From Paracoccaceae bacterium (GTDB taxonomy: Bacteria; Pseudomonadota; Alphaproteobacteria; Rhodobacterales; Rhodobacteraceae), in assembly GCA_026417295.1 (NCBI GenBank), contig JAOADN010000017.1, positions 1 through 39,709 on the forward strand: a stretch of 39,709 nt of DNA, read 5' to 3'. The notes under the pieces are model-generated. The model made no database searches, was not told where the DNA came from, and saw nothing but the letters and a program-made list of their open reading frames with translations. Shown here piece by piece: positions 9,086 to 14,856 of the stretch (positions are counted from its first letter, which is position 1; every line of letters begins with the position of its first letter). The position numbers were made by a program, and so were the translations under genes.

Positions 9086-9693
9086 CCCTGATCCGTCCCG
9101 CTTCGGATGCCGACATCCCCGCCATCCTGGCGATCTGGAACCCGCTCATCCGCGACACGGCCGTCACCTTCGCGGGCGAGGCGCGGACGGCCGGGGACCT
9201 GGCCCGGACCCTCGCCGAGCGGCGGGCGGCGGGCCGGGCCTTCCTGGTGGCGGCCGGCGGCGGGGCAGAGGGCGGGGGCGGAGGAGAGGGCGCTGGAGAG
9301 GGCGCGGGAGAGGGCGCAGGAGAGGGCACGGGAGAGGGCGCGGGAGAGGGCGGGGCGATCCTCGGCTTCTGCACCTATGCCCAGTTCCGCGCCGGCAGCG
9401 GCTACGGGCGGACGATGGAGCACACGATCGTGCTGGCGCCGGGGGCGCGGGGGCGCGGCCTGGGCCGGGCGCTTATGGCGGCCGTCGAGGACCATGCGGC
9501 CGCGCGCGGCGCCCATGTCATGGTGGCCGCGATCTCGGGCGAGAACGCCGCGGGTCTGGCCTTTCACCGGGCGCTCGGCTACCGCGAGGCGGGACGGCTG
9601 CCGCAGGCCGGCTTCAAGTTCGGCCGCTGGCTGGACCTCGTGCTGATGCAGAAGATGCTGGGGCCGCCTGACATTCCGCCGCAGGGCGGCTAG
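9082..9693 (+). CDS. GNAT acetyltransferase with an internal Gly-Glu repeat
   Basis: This 203-aa protein resembles phosphinothricin/methionine-sulfone acetyltransferases. It begins TLIRPASDADIPAILAIWN and has the acetyl-CoA loop APGARGRGLGRALM and the late segment NAAGLAFHRALGYREAGRL. Relatives are about 165-175 residues; the excess is a low-complexity Gly/Glu/Ala stretch at residues 59-91, between FLVAA and AILGFC, where two neighbouring beta-strands normally join by a short turn. The catalytic fold on both sides is in frame and looks intact. GTG 9082 overlaps the preceding stop codon. The substrate cannot be read from sequence. Confidence 0.85.
   Translation: MTLIRPASDADIPAILAIWNPLIRDTAVTFAGEARTAGDLARTLAERRAAGRAFLVAAGGGAEGGGGGEGAGEGAGEGAGEGTGEGAGEGGAILGFCTYAQFRAGSGYGRTMEHTIVLAPGARGRGLGRALMAAVEDHAAARGAHVMVAAISGENAAGLAFHRALGYREAGRLPQAGFKFGRWLDLVLMQKMLGPPDIPPQGG
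9283..9354 (+). repeat. Six 12-bp tandem repeats inside an acetyltransferase gene
   Basis: Six contiguous units of GGAGAGGGCGCN run head to tail, differing only near their 3' ends. They encode repeated Gly-Glu-Gly-Ala. The unit is a multiple of three, so expansion or contraction would not shift the frame. Confidence 0.9.
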
Positions 9694-9702
9694 GCTTGGC
9701 CC

Positions 9703-10392
9703 ATGTCGGTCTGGTCGCGCATCTCGGAGGCCCTGGCGGCGCTGGCCGGCGGCGAAGGGCTGAGTGCCGTCTTCGACCGGCTGCGCACGCCGCCCGAGCG
9801 GACGATCGCCTTCACCATCGCCGTCATCGCGCTGGGCGCCAAGATGGCCAAGGCGGACGGCGAGGTGACGCGCAACGAGGTCGCCGCCTTCCGCGAGGTC
9901 TTTGCCATCGCGCCCGGGGACGAGGCGCAGGCGGCGCGTGTCTTCAACCTGGCGCGGCAGGACGTGGCCGGATTCGACGCCTATGCCCGCAAGGTGGGCG
10001 CGATGTTCGGCCGGGGCAGTCCGGTCCTGGCCGACCTGATGGAGGGGCTGTTCCACATCGCCGCCGCCGACGGCACCGTGCACCCGCGGGAAGATGCCTT
10101 CCTGCGCGCGGTCGCGGACGCCTTCGGCATCGACGAGGCGGAGTTCCGCCGGATGGCGGCGCGCTTCGACCCGGAGGCCCCGCCCGACCCCTGGGCCGTC
10201 CTCGGCCTGCCGCCCGATGCCCCGCTCGAGGCGGCGCGCGCGGCCTGGAAGCAGGCGGTGCGCGACAACCATCCCGACGTTCTGGCCGCGCGCGGCCTGC
10301 CGGCCGAGGCGCTGCGCCTGGCAGAGGCGCGGCTCGTCGCCGTGAACCGCGCCTGGGAGGAGATCTCGCGGCGGGCGGGGGCCGGGGGCTGA
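9703..10392 (+). CDS. DjlA-like protein: TerB domain plus C-terminal J domain
   Basis: The 229-aa protein has a TerB (tellurite-resistance-type) helical domain at about residues 30-150, with two repeats of the acidic pattern KADGEVTRNEVAAF and AADGTVHPREDAFL. It ends in a J domain (about 160-225) starting DPWAVLGLPPDAPLEAARAAWK. The J-domain HPD motif is present in NHPDVLAARGLP and would stimulate the ATPase of DnaK. E. coli DjlA has the same domain order behind a membrane anchor; no clear anchor is visible here, so this copy may be soluble. It is followed by the EEP gene with a 1-bp gap. Confidence 0.85.
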   Translation: MSVWSRISEALAALAGGEGLSAVFDRLRTPPERTIAFTIAVIALGAKMAKADGEVTRNEVAAFREVFAIAPGDEAQAARVFNLARQDVAGFDAYARKVGAMFGRGSPVLADLMEGLFHIAAADGTVHPREDAFLRAVADAFGIDEAEFRRMAARFDPEAPPDPWAVLGLPPDAPLEAARAAWKQAVRDNHPDVLAARGLPAEALRLAEARLVAVNRAWEEISRRAGAGG

Positions 10393-10393
10393 G

Positions 10394-11422
10394 ATGCGCA
10401 TCGCGACCTGGAACATCGAATGGTTCGTCAACCTCTTCGATGCGCGCGGGCGGCTTCTGGAGGATGGCGGCTGGTCGGCCCGCCACAACGTCACCCGCGC
10501 CGACCAGCTGGCCGCCATAGGCATCGTCATGACGGCGATGGATGCCGATGCGGTGATGGTGATCGAGGCGCCCGACAACAACCGCCGGCGCAAGACGGTT
10601 TCCATGCTGGAGACCTTTGCCGCCCGCTACGGCCTGCGCACGCGCAGGGCGGTGATGGGATTCGAGAACGACACCCAGCAGGAGATAGCGCTGCTCTACG
10701 ATCCCGACCGCATGGTGGCGCGGCACGACCCGAAGGGCACGCCGGACGGCAGGCCGGACGGCCCGGCGCCGCGCTTCGACGGGGTGAACCGGGTGGACCT
10801 GGACCTCGACGGGCGGCTCGACACGATCCGCTTCAACAAGCCGCCCTTCGAGGTGCAGGTCCTGCCCCGGACGGGCGGCGAGCTGCGGCTGATCGGCGTG
10901 CACATGAAGTCGAAGGCGCCGCACGGGGCGGACGACGCGGCCGAGGCGCACCGCATCGCCATCGCCGCAAGGCGCGAGCAGCTGGCGCAGTGCCTCTGGC
11001 TGCGGGCGCGGGTGCTGGAGCATCTGGCCGCCGGGGACAGCCTGATCGTGCTGGGCGACTTCAACGACGGGCCGGGGCTTGACGCCTACGAGAAGCTGTT
11101 CGGCCGGTCGGGGGTGGAGATCGTGCTGGGCTGGGACGAGCCGCGCGAGACGCGGCTCTTCGATCCCCATGCGCGGGCGGCGCTGGGCCACAAGCTGGCC
11201 GTGGCCCCGACGACCGCGCGCTTCTACCTGGCCGAGAAGGAGCGCTATTTCACCGCGCTGCTCGACTATGTGATGGTCTCGCCCGACCTGCGGGCGAAGG
11301 GGCCGAAATGGCGCATCTGGCACCCCTTCGACGACCCCGCATGCTACCGGGTGCCGGAGCTGCGCGAGGCGCTGCTGACCGCATCGGACCATTTCCCGGT
11401 CTCGATCGACCTGGAATTGTGA
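10394..11422 (+). CDS. Endonuclease/exonuclease/phosphatase (EEP) family protein
   Basis: This 342-residue hydrolase of the DNase I/AP-endonuclease fold carries the metal and catalytic motifs in order: TWNIEWFVNLFD at the N-terminus, GVHMKSKAP in the middle, LGDFNDGPG and the C-terminal ASDHFPVSIDL. No signal peptide is evident, so it is probably cytoplasmic. Whether it cuts nucleic acid or a phosphodiester or phospholipid cannot be told. ATG 10394 begins 1 bp after the TerB/J gene stop codon, so the two are co-transcribed. Confidence 0.85.
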   Translation: MRIATWNIEWFVNLFDARGRLLEDGGWSARHNVTRADQLAAIGIVMTAMDADAVMVIEAPDNNRRRKTVSMLETFAARYGLRTRRAVMGFENDTQQEIALLYDPDRMVARHDPKGTPDGRPDGPAPRFDGVNRVDLDLDGRLDTIRFNKPPFEVQVLPRTGGELRLIGVHMKSKAPHGADDAAEAHRIAIAARREQLAQCLWLRARVLEHLAAGDSLIVLGDFNDGPGLDAYEKLFGRSGVEIVLGWDEPRETRLFDPHARAALGHKLAVAPTTARFYLAEKERYFTALLDYVMVSPDLRAKGPKWRIWHPFDDPACYRVPELREALLTASDHFPVSIDLEL

Positions 11423-11469
11423 TCGCCGGGCGGCTGGTCGGGCGGGCCCGTCCGCGCTAGGATGCCGCC

Positions 11470-11826
11470 ATGCGCCGCGTCCTGCTTTCCGCCCTGATCG
11501 CCGCCGGCCTGGCCGTCGCCCCCGTCGCCCGGGCGGGGGACACGGGCAGCGCGGATGAGGGGCTGGACCTGATGGAGATGGGCGCGCGGCTGATCCTGCG
11601 CCACATGCTGCGGCAGGCCGAGCCGGCGCTGGACGACATGCGGCGCGAGCTCGGCCCGGCCCTGGCCGAATGGGGGCCGGCGCTGCGGCAGCTTTCGGCG
11701 ATCGTCGGGGACTTCGCGCAGTACGCCCCGCCAGAGGTGCTGCCGAACGGCGACATCATCATCCGGCGCAGGCGCCCCCTGCCGGGGCTGCCCGTGCCGG
11801 GGCCGAACGGCGAGATCGATCTCTGA
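11470..11826 (+). CDS. Small exported protein, Rhodobacterales-specific type
   Basis: The 118-aa product has an N-terminal signal peptide (MRRVLLSALIAAGLAVAPVARA, cleavage expected after ARA). The mature part is helical and acidic (DEGLDLMEMGARLILRHML, PALDDMRRELGPAL) and ends with PPEVLPNGDIIIRRRRP. I remember relatives annotated as AAA+ family ATPase, but there is no Walker motif, so that name is wrong. It is probably periplasmic with an unknown role. The downstream gap on this strand is occupied by the minus-strand sRNA array. Confidence 0.7.
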   Translation: MRRVLLSALIAAGLAVAPVARAGDTGSADEGLDLMEMGARLILRHMLRQAEPALDDMRRELGPALAEWGPALRQLSAIVGDFAQYAPPEVLPNGDIIIRRRRPLPGLPVPGPNGEIDL

Positions 11827-11853
11827 GCCCGGGGCGACCGCATCACCGAAGCG

Positions 11854-11888
11854 AAAACGGCGGCGCCCGGGAGGAGGGCACCGCCGTT
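11854..11888 (-). ncRNA. CcsR-like hairpin 6 and array terminator
   Basis: The arms 11856-11868 and 11876-11888 pair with a single C-A mismatch; the loop contains CCTCCTCCC on the minus strand (motif 11869-11877). On that strand the stem is followed by TTTTCGCTT, so the last hairpin also looks like the intrinsic terminator of the whole transcript from the DUF1127 gene. Confidence 0.7.
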
Positions 11889-11894
11889 CCTGTG

Positions 11895-11931
11895 GCCGGC
11901 CCCCGCGGGAGGAGGAGGAGGGCCGCCGGTC
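11895..11931 (-). ncRNA. CcsR-like hairpin 5 (extended CCT repeat)
   Basis: CCGGC (11896-11900) plus CCC pairs with GGG plus GCCGG (11920-11929) with a CC bulge. The loop on the minus strand reads CCTCCTCCTCCTCCC (11907-11921), a longer version of the motif with two extra CCT units. Confidence 0.6.
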
Positions 11932-11945
11932 CTGCCGTGAAGCCC

Positions 11946-11984
11946 GGCGCCGCGCCCCGCGGGAGGAGGTGCAGGGCGGGCGCC
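11946..11984 (-). ncRNA. CcsR-like hairpin 4
   Basis: An 11-bp stem with one bulged base (11946-11957 with 11974-11984) closes a 16-nt loop containing CCTCCTCCC on the minus strand (11961-11969). Confidence 0.7.
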
Positions 11985-11993
11985 GTCTTCGCC

Positions 11994-12031
11994 ACGCGGC
12001 CCCCGGATGAGGAGGAGGTGGAGGCCCGCGT
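11994..12031 (-). ncRNA. CcsR-like hairpin 3 (variant motif)
   Basis: ACGCGGCC (11994-12001) pairs with GGCCCGCGT (12023-12031) with one bulge. The loop on the minus strand contains CACCTCCTCCTCATC, so the motif is a variant with CCTCCTCCT rather than CCTCCTCCC. Confidence 0.55.
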
Positions 12032-12038
12032 CAGTGTC

Positions 12039-12057
12039 CCGGACCGCCACGGTCCGG
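12039..12057 (-). ncRNA. Motif-less hairpin within the sRNA array
   Basis: A perfect 7-bp stem (CCGGACC / GGTCCGG) with a 5-nt loop lies in the widest space between two motif hairpins. It has no CCTCC motif. It could be a processing signal or internal pausing hairpin, or a decayed repeat. Confidence 0.5.
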
Positions 12058-12066
12058 TAGAGAAGT

Positions 12067-12101
12067 GGCGGCGGCATCAGGGAGGAGGTCGTGCCGCCGC
12101 C
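12067..12101 (-). ncRNA. CcsR-like hairpin 2
   Basis: This is the cleanest unit: a perfect 10-bp stem (12067-12076 with 12092-12101) and a 15-nt loop with CCTCCTCCC on the minus strand (12080-12088). Confidence 0.8.
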
Positions 12102-12107
12102 GAGGTT

Positions 12108-12140
12108 CCCGGGCCCGAGGGAGGAGGGATGGGCCCCGGG
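12108..12140 (-). ncRNA. CcsR-like hairpin 1
   Basis: CCCGGGCCC (12108-12116) pairs with GGGCCCCGGG (12131-12140) with one bulge. The minus-strand loop contains CCCTCCTCCC (12119-12128). It begins only about 10 nt after the stop codon of the DUF1127 gene, so the first sRNA must be cut out of that gene's 3' UTR. Confidence 0.75.
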
Positions 12141-12150
12141 ATGGGAATGG

Positions 12151-12363
12151 TTACCTGCCGAAGGCCGCCTCGGCGGCGATGTCGGCGATCTGGCTGCGCG
12201 AGATGCCGATATCGGCGAGGTCGCGGTCGCTCATCGATTCCAGTTCGCGCACCGTGCGACGGTAGGTCGCATAGCGGGCGCGGTAGTCCTTCGAACTTTC
12301 CCACCACGCCTGGATGCGTTCCCCCAGGGTCGGGCGGGCGGTCCTTGAATTCACATATGCCAT
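12151..12363 (-). CDS. ccaF1: DUF1127 protein, CcaF1-like RNA-binding protein
   Basis: This 70-aa basic protein begins MAYVNSRTARPTLGERIQAWW and ends with the DUF1127 helix signature LESMSDRDLADIGISRSQI. In Rhodobacter sphaeroides the equivalent small protein CcaF1 (RSP_6037) is a stress-induced RNA-binding protein whose mRNA is followed by the CcsR1-4 sRNAs. The same order is seen here: hairpins with CCTCCTCCC loops start right after the stop codon. ATG 12363 matches the CcaF1 start (MAYVNS); an ATG at 12381 would add six residues. It is divergent from mrp across 239 bp. The orthology claim rests on both family and context. Confidence 0.85.
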   Translation of the reverse strand: MAYVNSRTARPTLGERIQAWWESSKDYRARYATYRRTVRELESMSDRDLADIGISRSQIADIAAEAAFGR

Positions 12364-12482
12364 CACATGCCTCACTTTCACTTCGCGCCTTGTTTCGCGT
12401 CGTTGGCGGTAACATGGGCCGGATGCTGCAGGTGCACAATAGACGCCCGGGCAATGCCGCTATGCAGCATGCGCATGGCCGG

Positions 12483-12510
12483 GGCGGGAAAATTCGGCCG
12501 AAGTTGCAAG
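12483..12510 (-). promoter_or_regulatory. Possible RpoH-type promoter for ccaF1 and sRNA array
   Basis: On the minus strand CTTGCAA (12510-12504) is followed after 15 bp by CCCGCC (12488-12483), resembling the heat-shock sigma pattern CTTGAAA with a C-rich -10. R. sphaeroides ccaF1 is known to depend on RpoHI/RpoHII, which is why this was looked for. The match is partial. Confidence 0.35.
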
Positions 12511-12518
12511 ATCTTGCA
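12505..12518. promoter_or_regulatory. 14-bp perfect palindrome in the ccaF1/mrp divergent region
   Basis: TGCAAGATCTTGCA is a perfect palindrome in an AT-rich part of the intergenic region. It overlaps the proposed -35 of ccaF1 and could be a shared operator, or simply give each strand a CTTGCA element. Confidence 0.4.
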
Positions 12519-12602
12519 TAATTTTTTACCAAATGGTCCGGTGACGGCTATTTATGCCGCAGGCGGCGAACGCAGCGTCGCCGGACCGTCATGGAGGAGC
12601 GG

Positions 12603-13697
12603 ATGACCGTCACACGCGACGCGGCCCTGAAGGCGCTTTCGGCGATTCCCGCCGGCGACGGCGACCTGGTGTCGCGCGATCTGGTGCGGGCGCTGACGAT
12701 CGAGGGCGGGACCGTCCGCTTCGTCATCGAGGCGGCGAGTGCGGAGGAGGCGCGCACCCTGGAGCCGGCGCGGCAGGCGGCCGAGGCGGCCCTGCGCGCC
12801 CTGCCGGGCGTGACCGCGGTCTCGGCCGTGCTGACCGCGCATGCCGCGCAGGGGGCCGCGCCGCGGGCGCCCGCGCCGGGGGGCGGCGCCCCGCCCGCCC
12901 TGACGATCGGCCGCCATCCGACGCCGCAGGCCGGGCCGCAGCGGATCGCCGGGGTGGACCGCATCCTGGCGGTGGCCAGCGGCAAGGGCGGCGTCGGCAA
13001 GTCGACCGTGGCGTCGAACCTTGCCGTGGCGCTGGCCCGCGCCGGCCGCCGCGTCGGGCTTCTGGACGCCGACATCCACGGGCCCTCGCAGCCGCGGATG
13101 ATGGGGGTGAGCCAGCGCCCGGCCTCGCCCGACGGCAAGACGATCATCCCGCTGCGGGCCCATGGGGTGACGCTGATGTCGCTGGGCCTGATGCTGAAGG
13201 ACAGCGAGGCGGTGATCTGGCGCGGGCCGATGCTGATGGGGGCGCTGCAGCAGCTGCTGACGCAGGTGGCCTGGGGCGAGCTCGACGTGCTGGTCGTCGA
13301 TCTGCCGCCGGGCACGGGGGACGTGCAGCTGACGCTGTGCCAGCGGACGCACCTGACCGGCGCGCTGGTCGTCTCGACCCCGCAGGACATCGCCCTTCTG
13401 GATGCGCGGCGGGCCATCGACATGTTCGCCAAGCTGGGGACGCCGGTCCTGGGCCTGATCGAGAACATGTCGCGCTATGTCTGCCCCAACTGCGGGCACG
13501 AGGCGCATATCTTCGGCCATGGCGGCGTGCGCGAGGAGGCCGAGCGGATCGGCGTGCCCTTCCTGGGCGAGATCCCCCTCAGCCTCGAGGTGCGCCTGGC
13601 CGGCGACAGCGGCACCCCGGTTGCGGCCGGGGAGGGCCCGGTGGCGGCGGCCTATCGCGAGCTGGCCGCGCGGCTGGTCGGGGGCGGCATGGCCTGA
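12603..13697 (+). CDS. mrp: Mrp/ApbC-type P-loop ATPase (Fe-S cluster carrier)
   Basis: The 364-aa protein delivers [4Fe-4S] clusters to target proteins. The N-terminal about 85 residues form a DUF59/MIP18-like domain, followed by a Pro/Gly/Ala linker and the nucleotide-binding domain with the deviant Walker A GKGGVGKST at 127-135, the DADIHGPSQPRM segment, LVVDLPPGTGD (Walker B) and the cluster-binding CxxC at Cys294 and Cys297 (YVCPNCGHEAHIFG). ATG 12603 is chosen because GGAGGAG ends 3 nt before it; an ATG at 12591 would put that site inside the gene. It lies between two sRNA loci, ccaF1-CcsR and the mraZ leader. Confidence 0.93.
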   Translation: MTVTRDAALKALSAIPAGDGDLVSRDLVRALTIEGGTVRFVIEAASAEEARTLEPARQAAEAALRALPGVTAVSAVLTAHAAQGAAPRAPAPGGGAPPALTIGRHPTPQAGPQRIAGVDRILAVASGKGGVGKSTVASNLAVALARAGRRVGLLDADIHGPSQPRMMGVSQRPASPDGKTIIPLRAHGVTLMSLGLMLKDSEAVIWRGPMLMGALQQLLTQVAWGELDVLVVDLPPGTGDVQLTLCQRTHLTGALVVSTPQDIALLDARRAIDMFAKLGTPVLGLIENMSRYVCPNCGHEAHIFGHGGVREEAERIGVPFLGEIPLSLEVRLAGDSGTPVAAGEGPVAAAYRELAARLVGGGMA

Positions 13698-13863
13698 GGG
13701 CCGGCGGGCGCCCGGCGGGCGGCGCCACGGGAAATCGCGGGACTGGTCGGCAGAAGGCGCGAATCAAGGCGCTGACAGGGGCGTGATTCGCCGTGAATCC
13801 GGCGCCGGGAAGGGCCGGAAGCGGCCGGATTCGGGGTTCCGGCGGGCTGCGGCGGAAAAATTG

Positions 13864-13878
13864 CGGGATTTCATGGGA
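13864..13878 (+). promoter_or_regulatory. MraZ-box-like direct repeat, plus orientation
   Basis: CGGGA, 5 bp (TTTCA), then TGGGA: a direct repeat with a 10-bp period, the pattern of MraZ operators (TGGGN repeats separated by 5 bp). It lies about 26 bp upstream of the AT-rich TATATG (13904-13909) in the mraZ upstream region. Confidence 0.55.
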
Positions 13879-13902
13879 AAACTGATGCGGCGCAGTGCGC
13901 AA

Positions 13903-13947
13903 CTATATGTAGTGGAATGATTTGCCAAACTCACCTACATCTATAGA
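13903..13947 (+). promoter_or_regulatory. Likely mraZ/dcw promoter region with inverted repeat
   Basis: This AT-rich island in a GC-rich context contains two -10-like hexamers, TATATG (13904-13909) and TATAGA (13942-13947). No strong -35 is found for either. The two are arms of an imperfect inverted repeat: CTATATGTAG at 13903-13912 and CTACATCTATAG at 13935-13946, differing by a 2-base insertion. The start site cannot be fixed by eye. Confidence 0.45.
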
Positions 13948-14035
13948 ACCTTCCTGACGCAAGGGCACCAGACCTTGGGTTTCGGGCGACCGGATTCCAA
14001 GGTCTTGTGGTGTGGACCCTCACTTTCCTGTTGAT

Positions 14036-14060
14036 TCCCGTGAAATCCCATGCAATTCCT
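14036..14060 (-). promoter_or_regulatory. MraZ-box-like triple repeat, minus orientation
   Basis: Read on the minus strand: AGGAA, TTGCA, TGGGA, TTTCA, CGGGA, i.e. three pentamers at exact 10-bp spacing. The core GGGATTTCA(C/T)GGGAA is nearly identical to the plus-strand site at 13864-13878, in opposite orientation about 170 bp away. This fits an MraZ operator with autoregulation. Confidence 0.55.
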
Positions 14061-14243
14061 TGGGCACGGTCAGGGACGGCCAGACTGAAATGACGGGGCA
14101 GCAAGACCCCAGAGGCGAAAAGTCAGGTTTCATACAGGCACCCCCGCACTTGACCGAACGAGAGAGATCCGGCGCGCCAGCGAGCAGACATCCCCCCAGG
14201 TGGCAGGCGCAGCCGGACAGACGACCCAGAGATGGGACGAGGG

Positions 14244-14288
14244 CGGCGGATCGGGCAGTGGCAGCAGCCCGATCCGCCGTTGTCTTTT
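14244..14288 (+). terminator. Strong intrinsic terminator in the mraZ leader
   Basis: A perfect 13-bp stem (14244-14256 with 14267-14279) and a 10-nt loop are followed by TTGTCTTTT. It lies within the dcw leader, upstream of mraZ, so dcw expression requires read-through and the terminated product would be the UpsM-like RNA. Confidence 0.9.
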
Positions 14289-14349
14289 CCGGGGCACCGC
14301 CTGAGGCGGCGCCCCGCGGACGACGGGACAGGAACGGAGAGGGCCGCGC

Positions 14350-14853
14350 GTGGCACGGCGCTTCAGAGGGTCGGAGACGTTCCGGGTGGACGCGAAGGGC
14401 CGCGTCTCCATCCCCGCCGCCTTCCGCCGGGTCATCGAGGCCTCGGACCCCGACTGGCGCGAGGGCCTGCGCCCCAACATCGTCATCGTCTACGGCTTCG
14501 AGAACCAGAACTGGCTGGACGTCTACACGATCCAGGCGATCGAGGAGATCGACGCCCTGATCGCCTCGATGCCGCGCGGTTCGGCGGAGCGGAACTACCT
14601 TGAGGAATACATGCACGGCCGGGCGATCGACGCCCAGATCGACGAGGACGGGCGGCTGGTCCTGCCCCAGAAGCTGCGCGAGAAGATCGGCCTGAAGGAC
14701 GAGGCCTTCTTCATCTCGGCGGGCGACTACTTCCGCATCTGGAACCCGGCCACCTACGAGAAGCAGGCCGCAGGCCGCCTGCGCCGGATCGCCGAACAGT
14801 ATCCCGAGGACTTCGATCCGCGCAGCCTGCTGCCGCCGCGGCCGACGGGCTGA
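14350..14853 (+). CDS. mraZ: Transcriptional regulator MraZ
   Basis: This 167-aa DNA-binding protein is the first gene of the division/cell-wall cluster and usually represses its own operon. It contains two AbrB-like SpoVT swapped-hairpin repeats: FRGSETFRVDAKGRVSIPAAFR at the N-terminus and the second around AQIDEDGRLVLPQKLREKIGL, the standard MraZ architecture that assembles into rings. Translation starts at GTG 14350 behind GGAACGGAGAGG. Two operator-like repeats lie 290-490 bp upstream. The rsmH start is 4 bp after the stop codon. Confidence 0.95.
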   Translation: MARRFRGSETFRVDAKGRVSIPAAFRRVIEASDPDWREGLRPNIVIVYGFENQNWLDVYTIQAIEEIDALIASMPRGSAERNYLEEYMHGRAIDAQIDEDGRLVLPQKLREKIGLKDEAFFISAGDYFRIWNPATYEKQAAGRLRRIAEQYPEDFDPRSLLPPRPTG

Positions 14854-14856
14854 GCC

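Larger units (their letters stand above)
13954..14288 (+). ncRNA. upsM: UpsM-like leader sRNA of the dcw operon
   Basis: In R. sphaeroides the long 5' UTR of mraZ yields UpsM, an abundant sRNA of about 200 nt made when transcription stops at a terminator before mraZ and matured by RNase E. The layout here is the same: no gene for 650 bp upstream of mraZ, an AT-rich promoter island, and a strong intrinsic terminator 62 bp before the mraZ start. The neighbouring ccaF1-CcsR locus is also the expected neighbour. The 3' end (14288) is well supported. The 5' end is a guess: from TATAGA the RNA would be about 335 nt, and a 206-nt RNA would start near 14083. No plausible gene is seen in this leader. 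Confidence 0.65.

Noticed and set aside
12039-12057. Seventh CcsR unit
   Set aside because: A good hairpin, but the 5-nt loop has no CCTCC motif, so it is not counted as an sRNA unit.
14012-14560. 182-codon frame through the mraZ leader
   Set aside because: It runs through the strong terminator at 14244-14288 and continues out of frame into mraZ; the content is Arg/Pro/Ser-rich.
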